Assembly (NCBI RefSeq): GCF_005930355.1
Contig: NZ_VDBO01000001.1
Location: 469,339-533,338 of the forward strand
Reading direction: 5' to 3'
Source: Paenibacillus sinopodophylli
Lineage (GTDB): Bacteria > Bacillota > Bacilli > Paenibacillales > Paenibacillaceae
DNA length: 64,000 nt
The notes below the pieces were generated by a model. The model was not told the DNA's origin, made no database searches, and worked only from the letters and a program-made list of their open reading frames with translations. Shown here one piece after another: positions 24,798 through 31,839 of this stretch. A program made the position numbers and the translations under genes. The stretch's first letter is position 1; each line of letters opens with the position of its first letter.

Positions 24798-25580
24798 ATG
24801 GACTGGCTGAAAAAATTGCAAGAAAGATACCGCGCTGGAAAGATTACGAAGGACGTTTACGACGCGAAGGTAGCCGAAGGTCTGGAAGACGAAGTAATTA
24901 ACCAGGAAGAACACGACGCAGCCTTAAAATTTGACCCTAAAGCCCCGGAAGGCGGAGAACTCATTTACAGCCAGGAAGACGTAGACCGAATCGTAGTAAC
25001 TAAGTCGCGTACCCTGCTGCGTAAAGAATTAAAAGCCGCGGGTATCGAACTGGACGTAGATAATAAGGGCCTAATGGCGCACGTAGTTAGCCTGGTAAAA
25101 GGCGACGGCACGAAGCCCGAAGGTATTACCGAAGCTGAACTAGCGACACTTCGTAAGGATGCAGGCAAGGCGAAGACAATAGGTGAGCAGCTTAAAAACC
25201 TCTCGCTGGAAAACGCGGTACTTCGAAACGTAGGCGGCCAATTTACCCCGGTTAATCCTAACCAGGTAGTACGCGCCCTCCGTGACTATGCCGACGAAAT
25301 CGAGTACGACGAAAACGACATACCCGAAAAGCGTAGCGTAGAACTGGTATTGCGGAAGCTTGCAAAAGCTGAACCAAACCTATTCAAAGCAGCCGACGAA
25401 GGCGCTGGGGAAGACGACCATGGGAATGAAGGTGACCAGGGCAATAAGGGCGACGGCTTCAAGGGGAAACCCCCAGGCGGCGGCGCTGGTGGCGGTAAAG
25501 CAGCTAACAAGTCTAAAGAAGACGCTACACTGGCTGCTATGCTTACTAGCGTTGGCATTAAGACGGACGCCGGAAAGTAA
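24798..25580 (+). CDS. Capsid scaffolding protein
   Basis: 260 residues; assists capsid assembly and is removed afterwards. Acidic and helical with a coiled-coil middle (about 70-130), and a flexible Gly/Lys/Asp-rich tail (GNEGDQGNKGDGFKGKPPGG) before a short C-terminal helix. It starts at ATG 24798 behind GGAAGG. Placement between minor head and decoration/major capsid genes fits phage scaffolds. No protease signature, so it is not the prohead protease. Confidence 0.78.
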   Translation: MDWLKKLQERYRAGKITKDVYDAKVAEGLEDEVINQEEHDAALKFDPKAPEGGELIYSQEDVDRIVVTKSRTLLRKELKAAGIELDVDNKGLMAHVVSLVKGDGTKPEGITEAELATLRKDAGKAKTIGEQLKNLSLENAVLRNVGGQFTPVNPNQVVRALRDYADEIEYDENDIPEKRSVELVLRKLAKAEPNLFKAADEGAGEDDHGNEGDQGNKGDGFKGKPPGGGAGGGKAANKSKEDATLAAMLTSVGIKTDAGK

Positions 25581-25616
25581 AGAAATTAAAACTACTTGTG
25601 AAAAGAGGAATTACAC

Positions 25617-26033
25617 ATGCCAGGAACTTATGACGGTCAAATCCGAAAAGCTTCGGTACTAGGCAGTAAAGAGATTAAAGCCAGCGCGCACTATCAGGTA
25701 ATGCCTGTAGGCGGTACGTTGGACGGTACAAAATTCGCAGCTGGGGCGCTCATCCTAGAAGGCCAATGCCTTGTACGTGAGAAAGCGACAAAGAAATACG
25801 TACCATACAATGCGGGGGGCGTCGTAGATGCTGCGGGTAATATACCAACTACCCACGATAACCCGGTAATTCTTGACCAGTCCATTAAATTTACAGCGAA
25901 GGACGACGGGAGTAACCCCGACGTAATCTTCGGCCAGGCACTTATCGTAGGCGCAGTATACGAAGGCCAGCTAATCGGCTTTACCGCAGGCTTTAAGGCG
26001 GCTACGCCGCAGATTCGATACGTATCGCTGTAA
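25617..26033 (+). CDS. Head decoration protein or small capsid protein
   Basis: 138 residues, beta-rich, Gly-rich, with no charged tail. The order scaffold, small beta-rich protein, major capsid is the arrangement in which gpD-like decoration proteins are found next to gpE-type capsids. RBS AAAGAGG. A strong terminator follows. Function by position and composition. Confidence 0.65.
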   Translation: MPGTYDGQIRKASVLGSKEIKASAHYQVMPVGGTLDGTKFAAGALILEGQCLVREKATKKYVPYNAGGVVDAAGNIPTTHDNPVILDQSIKFTAKDDGSNPDVIFGQALIVGAVYEGQLIGFTAGFKAATPQIRYVSL

Positions 26034-26037
26034 TGAG

Positions 26038-26065
26038 AAGGGCTGCGAATCCCGCAGCCTTTTTT
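26038..26065 (+). terminator. Rho-independent terminator
   Basis: GGCTGCG pairs with CGCAGCC around AATCC, followed by six T. It lies between decoration and major capsid genes and may help set their relative dosage, with the capsid gene needing its own leader. Confidence 0.8.
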
Positions 26066-26082
26066 AATGCGACCCGGTAAGC

Positions 26083-26124
26083 GCGCTGGTAGTTTGTTAG
26101 TATCCGGGGCCAGGTATCCAGCGC
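26083..26124 (+). promoter_or_regulatory. Long-loop hairpin in the major capsid leader
   Basis: GCGCTGG and CCAGCGC are inverted across 28 bases, 35 bases before the capsid start. Could stabilise the abundant capsid mRNA; no promoter hexamers stand out here. Confidence 0.3.
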
Positions 26125-26159
26125 ACCAAACAAAATAAACCCACAGGGGGAATACAGCA

Positions 26160-27170
26160 ATGGCAGGATTAGCACAGTATAGCGACAAATTCAGTAACCC
26201 GCTTTTCACACGTTTTATTCAAGAAATCCCGGTAAAAGCCGACTTCATTATGGGCCGCTTCTTACCGCGCCAGGAGACTTTCGAAACTAAATTCCACGAA
26301 AGTTATGTAACGCGCCAGGCTGATATGGCGAATATCGTATCGACGCTGGCCGAAGTGCCTTTAACTGACCGCGACCCTATGCGTAAAGTATCCGGGGAAA
26401 TCGCGGATATTGCACAAGGCTACCTGGTAACGAAGGAAGAACTGGGTGCGCTTATGGATAAATCTAGTGACACTACCCGCCGTACCCTGGCAGAAACGCA
26501 ATTGCTGGGTAAAACGGTACAGATTCGACAAAACGTAGATGCGCGTATCGAATGGATGGGCGCGCAGGCACTTACCGAAGGTACGCTTACTTACAACAAA
26601 GACGGTGTGCTACTTACGGTAGACTTTGGTATCCAGGCGTCTAACAAAAAGACAGCAGCCGTTAAATGGGACGACATTTCGCCTACAATTATTGCCGATT
26701 ACGAAGCTTGGGTAGCTGCTTATATCGCACTTAACGGTGTAGGGCCTGCGCTTTACATGACTTCGACCGCTGTAATTAACAAAATGCTGAACGATACCCT
26801 GGTACGTAAGCAAATTACTGGACTGTCGGACAAGCTTATTACCATTACTGAACTTAATGCTTTCCTTACAGGCCGTAACATGCCTGGCGTAGAGGCATGG
26901 GACAGCCAGGTAACATACCGCGACCTTAACAATGGTTCGCGCACTTCTGCCCGCCTGCTAAACGCGAAAAAAGGCGTATTCTTACGCGAAGGCGGCGAAA
27001 TCGGCCAGCAACTTATGGGGCCGACAATTGAAAACGAAATGAAGCCGGGTATTTTCGCCGAAACTATCGACCTTAAAATGCCGACACGTTCGGTTATTAA
27101 CGTCGTAGCTTCCAGCTTCCCGAAAATCAGTAACCCCGACCTCATTATGCAGACTACGGTACTAGCATAA
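26160..27170 (+). CDS. Major capsid protein (phage capsid protein E family)
   Basis: 336 residues, the main shell protein. The N-terminal PLFTRFIQEIPVKADFIMGR and later ARIEWMGAQALTEGTL are typical of the lambda gpE-like capsid family. Length matches the family (330-350). RBS AGGGGG. Very favourable codon use for this phage. A hairpin follows. Confidence 0.88.
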   Translation: MAGLAQYSDKFSNPLFTRFIQEIPVKADFIMGRFLPRQETFETKFHESYVTRQADMANIVSTLAEVPLTDRDPMRKVSGEIADIAQGYLVTKEELGALMDKSSDTTRRTLAETQLLGKTVQIRQNVDARIEWMGAQALTEGTLTYNKDGVLLTVDFGIQASNKKTAAVKWDDISPTIIADYEAWVAAYIALNGVGPALYMTSTAVINKMLNDTLVRKQITGLSDKLITITELNAFLTGRNMPGVEAWDSQVTYRDLNNGSRTSARLLNAKKGVFLREGGEIGQQLMGPTIENEMKPGIFAETIDLKMPTRSVINVVASSFPKISNPDLIMQTTVLA

Positions 27171-27185
27171 TTATCTGGAAATAAG
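27171..27185 (+). promoter_or_regulatory. Degenerate operator-like site TTATCTGGAAATAAG
   Basis: Immediately after the capsid stop; three differences from the perfect palindrome at 2939. May be a weak member of the same set or chance. Confidence 0.25.
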
Positions 27186-27193
27186 AAGTAATG

Positions 27194-27213
27194 CCCGGCC
27201 TTTCCTGGCCGGG
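27194..27213 (+). terminator. GC hairpin after the capsid gene
   Basis: CCCGGCC and GGCCGGG form a 7-bp stem around TTTCCT. No T run follows, so it is more likely a processing or mRNA-stability element than a full terminator. Confidence 0.45.
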
Positions 27214-27248
27214 TAAATATACGGGAAAGTCGAAAGGGAGTAGAGGAA

Positions 27249-27590
27249 ATGCTTAAAAAAGTATTGATTATCGCCCAGGGCGTAAGCTTCGCAGGCGTAG
27301 AAGTAGCCGTCGGTACAGAACTGGAACTAAGCGAAATTAGCGCCGCTTCGCTTATCGAATCGGGCCACGCAGAAGGCGGCGAAGAAGTAAAGACTTTCAA
27401 CCCGAACGCGGGCGCCAATGACCCGACCGAGGAAGAAAAGCAAACGGAAGCCTTGAACGCGCAGTACAAGCGCGACGAACTGTACGCCGCAGCTAAAGAA
27501 GTAGGCGTAGACCTGGCCTACGACGCGACGAAGCCCGTAATTATCGCGGCTGTAATCGCCCAGGGCTTCGCAGCTGCGCTTATTAAGTAA
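27249..27590 (+). CDS. Head-module protein with HeH/LEM-like C-terminal end
   Basis: 113 residues. The first 45 are beta-like, the middle acidic and flexible. The C-terminal YKRDELYAAAKEVGVDLAYD followed by KPVIIAAVIAQG has the helix-extended-loop-helix pattern of HeH/LEM domains often found on small phage head proteins. RBS AAGGGAG. Role unknown. Confidence 0.65.
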   Translation: MLKKVLIIAQGVSFAGVEVAVGTELELSEISAASLIESGHAEGGEEVKTFNPNAGANDPTEEEKQTEALNAQYKRDELYAAAKEVGVDLAYDATKPVIIAAVIAQGFAAALIK

Positions 27591-27602
27591 GGGGGGCTAC
27601 GT

Positions 27603-27980
27603 ATGACGGCTTTTCTTACTGCTGCGGAACTGCCGACCTATTACCCTAACAGCATGGCCGAAGGCGACGTAACGAAGTACCTGGGACGCGCTAATGCTTA
27701 TTGTTACGGTGTAATCGGCGGCTACCCGCCTACGGTAGACGATAACCTAAAATTTATCGTTTCTACGGCCTTCGAAATCCTGGCCGAAGGGCAGACTTCG
27801 CAGACTGACAATGTTACTGGGATTATTACCGAAAGCGCCCCGGCTTCTTCCTTTAGCCGGGAAAAAGCGAACAGTGACCCGCTTTCTGCCGTCGATAAAA
27901 TGCTACTGCCGTATAAAAAAGCCTTTGAAGCGGCTAATACAGCCCAGGCTGACAACGGCGTAACATGGTTGGGCGGCTAA
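27603..27980 (+). CDS. Head-tail connector (adaptor) protein
   Basis: 125 residues, mainly helical, in the canonical place after the capsid genes and before the gp10-like gene. Head-completion proteins of the HK97 gp6/SPP1 gp15 type have this length and place. RBS AAGGGGGGC. Assignment rests mainly on position. Confidence 0.65.
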   Translation: MTAFLTAAELPTYYPNSMAEGDVTKYLGRANAYCYGVIGGYPPTVDDNLKFIVSTAFEILAEGQTSQTDNVTGIITESAPASSFSREKANSDPLSAVDKMLLPYKKAFEAANTAQADNGVTWLGG

Positions 27981-27981
27981 A

Positions 27982-28473
27982 ATGGCGCGGCGTGTTTTGG
28001 AACAAAGTGGCTTGAAAGAATGGCAGAAATGGCTGGTAAGCCTGGAAAATACGGAAGTAAAGAATACCCAAAGCCGTATCCTTCGTTCTTCGGGCCTTCG
28101 GGCGCTGGAACACCTGGACGACTATACGCCCGTAAGAACGGGACGCTTACGCGGTAGTATGTCAATGGGCGGCCCGGATAACGTATTTAAGCTGCAAGCC
28201 GGGAACCGGGGCTACGTCTTCGTCGGTACAGCCGTCCCATATGCGGAACAGGTTAATGACGGATGGACTATGACACGCGGGCAGTATGTACCGGGGGAAT
28301 GGCGCAGTGGGACTTTTCACTATATCCCGCAGCATCACAGGGGTATTATCCTTTCGGGTAAAGTTATTCCGGGCCGCCATATGTTCGAAAGGGCAATGGA
28401 CGACCTGGAAAACGACCTGGGCGCTATTTTGGAATACGAATTCCGCAGGCTGTATCAAAAGCTATTTAGTTAG
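27982..28473 (+). CDS. HK97 gp10-like / head-tail joining protein
   Basis: 163 residues. The central YTPVRTGRLRGSM is the hallmark of HK97 gp10-like proteins, followed by VFVGTAVPYAEQVNDG and PGRHMFERAM, which also fit. Starts one base after the upstream stop. Acts at the head-tail interface. Confidence 0.8.
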   Translation: MARRVLEQSGLKEWQKWLVSLENTEVKNTQSRILRSSGLRALEHLDDYTPVRTGRLRGSMSMGGPDNVFKLQAGNRGYVFVGTAVPYAEQVNDGWTMTRGQYVPGEWRSGTFHYIPQHHRGIILSGKVIPGRHMFERAMDDLENDLGAILEYEFRRLYQKLFS

Positions 28474-28483
28474 GGGGGCAGGC

Positions 28484-28951
28484 ATGGAAAACTACTTTAC
28501 GTACGAACTGGAAGCTATAACCCGCTGGGTAAAGGCTACGGCAGGACTTAGCAGTATGCTTCTATCGGCTGCCCCACCTACCGTAGCCCGGCCCGTTATC
28601 CTATGGGAAGCGCCGCAGCGTAGCCGCGATAGAAATATTAGCCGCTACGTCTTCGTAAATAAGGTGCGGCAATACGGGCGGCTATTCGCTGCCGATCTGC
28701 TGAAGCTGCTGGACTACCAGGCCCGCTTACAGCTAGACCTGGAAGACCGCGACGGCCTACTGGAAGTATTCGACCGTACAGGCACTGTAATCGGCAAGCT
28801 GAAAGAAGTTACGGTTCGCTTTGAAACAAGCGAAGCCTTAGACGTTCCTTTCAGCGTCGAATACGAAGCAACATACAGCCGTAACCGACCAGTAGACCCG
28901 CCAGCTGCTTCGACCGTAATTACGAATCCACACTACAACCCACCAGGGTAA
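28484..28951 (+). CDS. Tail completion/terminator-like protein
   Basis: 155 residues. ATG 28484 chosen because AGGGGGGC stands 5 bases upstream; the frame is open earlier inside the previous gene but without RBS. Position between the gp10-like and sheath genes is where tail-terminator or DUF-type completion proteins lie. Contains an alpha/beta pattern with ERKx-like charged middle; no motif proves the call. Confidence 0.6.
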   Translation: MENYFTYELEAITRWVKATAGLSSMLLSAAPPTVARPVILWEAPQRSRDRNISRYVFVNKVRQYGRLFAADLLKLLDYQARLQLDLEDRDGLLEVFDRTGTVIGKLKEVTVRFETSEALDVPFSVEYEATYSRNRPVDPPAASTVITNPHYNPPG

Positions 28952-28966
28952 GAAAGGGGCTACAGG

Positions 28967-29236
28967 ATGAAACAGAGTAAGAGAGAGCAGGCCGGGGCGC
29001 CTGCTATTTTTATGCCTTCTGATCTTATCGCAGGAGCGGCACACTTCGGCGCTTCGCCCGAACTTATGGCCGGGGCGCTCTATGGTGTTACGGAAGCTAT
29101 TACCAGGGATGAAGCCGAAACGAGACTAGAAAAATTCAAAACGAAGACTGTAACGACAGAAACGACAGAAACGACAGAAACGACAGAAATAACGGAAACA
29201 GTGGAAACAGTGAAAGACGATACGAAAGGGGAATAA
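28967..29236 (+). CDS. Small protein with Thr-Thr-Glu tandem repeats
   Basis: 89 residues. The N-terminal part (FMPSDLIAGAAHFGASPELM, ALYGVTEAITRDEA) resembles the short HI1506-like or YqbN-type proteins before sheath genes. The C-terminal 25 residues are TTETTETTETTEITETVETV, encoded by a 9-base tandem repeat. The tail is likely unstructured and variable in length between relatives. Start behind AAAGGGGC. Confidence 0.6.
   Translation: MKQSKREQAGAPAIFMPSDLIAGAAHFGASPELMAGALYGVTEAITRDEAETRLEKFKTKTVTTETTETTETTEITETVETVKDDTKGE
29153..29188 (+). repeat. Short tandem repeat, 4 perfect copies of ACGACAGAA
   Basis: Four exact 9-base units followed by decayed units to about 29212. It encodes Thr-Thr-Glu. 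Because the unit is a multiple of three, copy-number change would keep the frame. Confidence 0.9.
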
Positions 29237-29242
29237 ACCAAA

Positions 29243-30658
29243 ATGGCAGGAACATACACAGAAGGCCAAAGCCAGGAATTAAGCGGCGTGTATTCGCTAG
29301 TAAAGGCCACTTCTAGCCAAGGGCCTAGCGCGGAAATTGGCGTAGCGGCTTTCCCGTTTACAGCAAACTGGGGGCCAATTAACCAACTGCTGCCTTACGC
29401 TTCGGCGAAGGATTTTAACGACACATATAACGCAGACGGTACGGCCTTTACGGCGAACAAAGTCTACGACTTGGCTTACGCCGACGCGACTTACAAGCCG
29501 AATACCCTGCTAGGCTATCGTCTGGCGGTAGCATCTGCGGCGAAAGGTACGGCTATTCTGGCAGTAGCTTCAGGTACGGCATGGACGCTGGAAACCTTAT
29601 ACCATTCTGACCGCGCTTTTACAGCTGTCGTTAAGGCAGGCGTTGCAGTAGGCACTACCCGCGTAGAGATCGTCGAAGCTGGCGTCGTTCTATGGGGTGA
29701 CGAATCTGACACTGTAGCAGGCTTAGCAGCTAAATTAGCAGCCAGCCCTGTAGTTCGGGTTAAAGTACAGGGTACGAACTTGCCTTCTAATACGGCAGGC
29801 GTAGTATTCGCAGATGGTAACAATGGCGCAGCACCAACTGTAACTGAATATATCGCCTTCCTTACGGAAGTTGAAACAGACGGTACAGCGAACGCGGTAG
29901 CACTTGATGGTGCAACTGACGAATCTATTTTAACGGTACTGGAAACCTGGGTAAAGCGGGTACGTGGCGAAGGCCTATACCTGGAAGCTTACCGGGGTGG
30001 CGTAGCAGGCTGGGATACAGACTTAACCCTGCCAAACGCGAAAAGTGTATCAATTAACTATCGCGGAATTGTCAACGTAGGTAATGGTTGCGATGGCTAC
30101 ACTTCGGCAGATATGGCGATCTTCGCAGCGGCTTTCTCTTGCAGCCGTCCGCTTAACACAAGCGTAACCGACCAAGTAACGCCATTTACGGCAGTCAATT
30201 CGAAGACGCAGCTTACGAGGGCTAACCGTATCCTGGCGAAGCAAAAGGGTACACTTCTATTTATCACGAAGGGCGGCAAAGTGGTAATTGACGAAGGCGT
30301 AAATACTCTTTCAGCAGTAACAGGCGACGAAAAGCTGGAAATGCGTAAAATGCGCGTATCTCGAACTATCGACTATGTTAACCGCGCTACTGAATCATTT
30401 GGCGACGAATACAAAAAAACAAAGTCAAATACGACGGCAGCCCGCCAGGCATTCGCTGCAACAATTGAGGACGAATTCTTCCGGGGCCTTGTACGTGACG
30501 AAATTATCCAGCCTTCCTATTCCTACAAGGAAGACCCTGACTACCACAGCGACAAAGCCAGCAAAAACCCGAAAATCGACGAAGCCTTCTTCTACTCCGA
30601 ATATTGGCCGACCGATTCTATGGAAAAAATCTATCAAAAATTCGGCGTGAAATTTTAA
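29243..30658 (+). CDS. Contractile tail sheath protein (XkdK-like)
   Basis: 471 residues; shows the phage is a myovirus. The N-terminal GTYTEGQSQELSGVYSLVKA and IGVAAFPFTANWGP, and the C-terminal FRGLVRDEIIQPSYSYKED region are those of PBSX-type sheath proteins. Length is normal for the family. It lies directly before the tail tube gene, the usual order. Confidence 0.88.
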   Translation: MAGTYTEGQSQELSGVYSLVKATSSQGPSAEIGVAAFPFTANWGPINQLLPYASAKDFNDTYNADGTAFTANKVYDLAYADATYKPNTLLGYRLAVASAAKGTAILAVASGTAWTLETLYHSDRAFTAVVKAGVAVGTTRVEIVEAGVVLWGDESDTVAGLAAKLAASPVVRVKVQGTNLPSNTAGVVFADGNNGAAPTVTEYIAFLTEVETDGTANAVALDGATDESILTVLETWVKRVRGEGLYLEAYRGGVAGWDTDLTLPNAKSVSINYRGIVNVGNGCDGYTSADMAIFAAAFSCSRPLNTSVTDQVTPFTAVNSKTQLTRANRILAKQKGTLLFITKGGKVVIDEGVNTLSAVTGDEKLEMRKMRVSRTIDYVNRATESFGDEYKKTKSNTTAARQAFAATIEDEFFRGLVRDEIIQPSYSYKEDPDYHSDKASKNPKIDEAFFYSEYWPTDSMEKIYQKFGVKF

Positions 30659-30678
30659 GAGAGGGGGCGTATATATAA

Positions 30679-31098
30679 ATGGCTAACATTGACGGCAATG
30701 AAATTATTAACGGTAAGTATGGTCACCTGTACGACGAAAACGGCCAGGAAAACCAAACCGTACAGGAATTCGAAGCAAACGTCGAATTTGCTAAAGAAGA
30801 AATTCAGTTACCTGGTCAGTTTTTAAGTACTCATAAAGTAATGGGTGGGACTGGTAGCGGTAGTATGACTTTCCTTAAAATCGACAGCCGCCTACAAAAG
30901 AAAATAGCTGATAACCCTACGGCTAAATTCGTATTTCGTGGCGTCTTAGCAGATCCGACAAGCCGGGGCCAGGAAGCGGTACTGCTTCGCGGTGTAAGCT
31001 TCGATAGCGCGCCGCTTATGCACTTCGCAGTAGACAGTAACGTAGAGGTATCACTGGACTTCACCTTCGACGCTTTCAACTACGTACAAACGATCTAG
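30679..31098 (+). CDS. Tail tube protein (XkdM-like)
   Basis: 139 residues. ANIDGNEIINGKYGHLY and KVMGGTGSGSMTFLKID, with a beta-rich end, agree with XkdM-type tubes. RBS GAGGGGGCG. Followed by a terminator. Confidence 0.85.
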   Translation: MANIDGNEIINGKYGHLYDENGQENQTVQEFEANVEFAKEEIQLPGQFLSTHKVMGGTGSGSMTFLKIDSRLQKKIADNPTAKFVFRGVLADPTSRGQEAVLLRGVSFDSAPLMHFAVDSNVEVSLDFTFDAFNYVQTI

Positions 31099-31122
31099 TA
31101 AAGAAGTAAAGATATAAAGATG

Positions 31123-31153
31123 AAAGGGGCGGCTAAATGCTAGCCCCTTTTTA
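31123..31153 (+). terminator. Rho-independent terminator
   Basis: AAAGGGGC can pair with GCCCCTTT, and an inner GGCTA with TAGCC, in alternative forms, followed by TTTTT. Lies between tube and chaperone genes, where lower chaperone expression is expected. Confidence 0.65.
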
Positions 31154-31186
31154 ATTTCCCAACAGTCGAAAGGATGGTAAACAAAC

Positions 31187-31663
31187 ATGGCAAACGTAAA
31201 AAAATTCTTTTCTTTAGAGGACGTACTAGGTAAAGACGCTGCGGAACTCACAGCAATTAAGCAGGGCGAATTCGAAGTAGACAAGCTAGGCGATGTACCC
31301 TATACGGCTATTGATTCGGTCGAGTACAAGCAGATTAAAAAGGACTGTGTAAAAATGACACCTAACGGCACAGGTGGTATGGAACCCGAAGTAGACGACG
31401 ATAAAATGATGGCGCGCGTGGTAATCGCAGCTGTACACAAAGATACGCGAAGCAACTTTACTTTTGCTAGTAAGGCGCTGCTGGAAAAGTTGACAGAAGC
31501 GAACGCTAAAGAAGGTAAGCCGCCAGTAACAACTGCCGACGAAGCAATCAGTATTCTACTGTCACCAGGGGAAATTATTAACTTCGCCGTAAAAATCCAG
31601 GGCGATAGCGGATTCGGACAAAAAGCCGCGAAGGAAACGCAGGAATCCGTAAAAAACTCCTAA
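31187..31663 (+). CDS. Tail assembly chaperone (XkdN-like), zero-frame product
   Basis: 158 residues. Located between tail tube and tape measure, where nearly all long-tailed phages encode a chaperone made in two forms by frameshifting. FFSLEDVLGKDAAELTAIKQ and the length match XkdN. The last codons are GTA-AAA-AAC-TCC-TAA, and A-AAA-AAC at 31651-31657 is a canonical -1 slippery heptamer three bases before the stop. Confidence 0.8.
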   Translation: MANVKKFFSLEDVLGKDAAELTAIKQGEFEVDKLGDVPYTAIDSVEYKQIKKDCVKMTPNGTGGMEPEVDDDKMMARVVIAAVHKDTRSNFTFASKALLEKLTEANAKEGKPPVTTADEAISILLSPGEIINFAVKIQGDSGFGQKAAKETQESVKNS

Positions 31664-31821
31664 AATCGAATGGCGAAGCAAAACTACTGGGCTACATATG
31701 GAACGACAAAGGTAAGTTTCCGTCGGAAATACTAGCCCTACCGCCATTCGAGAGGGAATTTATCTACCAGGCTACAATGCTAAAAATAAAAGAAGAACAA
31801 AAAGCAGCTAAGAAGAAATAG
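31657..31821 (+). CDS. Tail assembly chaperone, -1 frameshift extension
   Basis: In the -1 frame the reading continues after the slippery AAAAAAC as LLKSNGEAKLLGYIWNDKGK through to KAAKKK and TAG at 31819-31821, giving 54 more residues and a fusion of 211. The frame has no start codon with an RBS of its own, and it fills an otherwise empty gap before the tape measure gene. This matches the G/GT arrangement known from lambda and its equivalents in other phages. Confidence 0.75.
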   Translation, partial: LLKSNGEAKLLGYIWNDKGKFPSEILALPPFEREFIYQATMLKIKEEQKAAKKK

Positions 31822-31839
31822 GCGAAGGGGGGTACTAAA

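Noticed and set aside
26753..27469. 238-codon minus-strand frame opposite the capsid gene
   Set aside because: It mirrors the highly biased capsid gene codons and spans the intergenic hairpin and the next gene; no RBS and no protein-like pattern.
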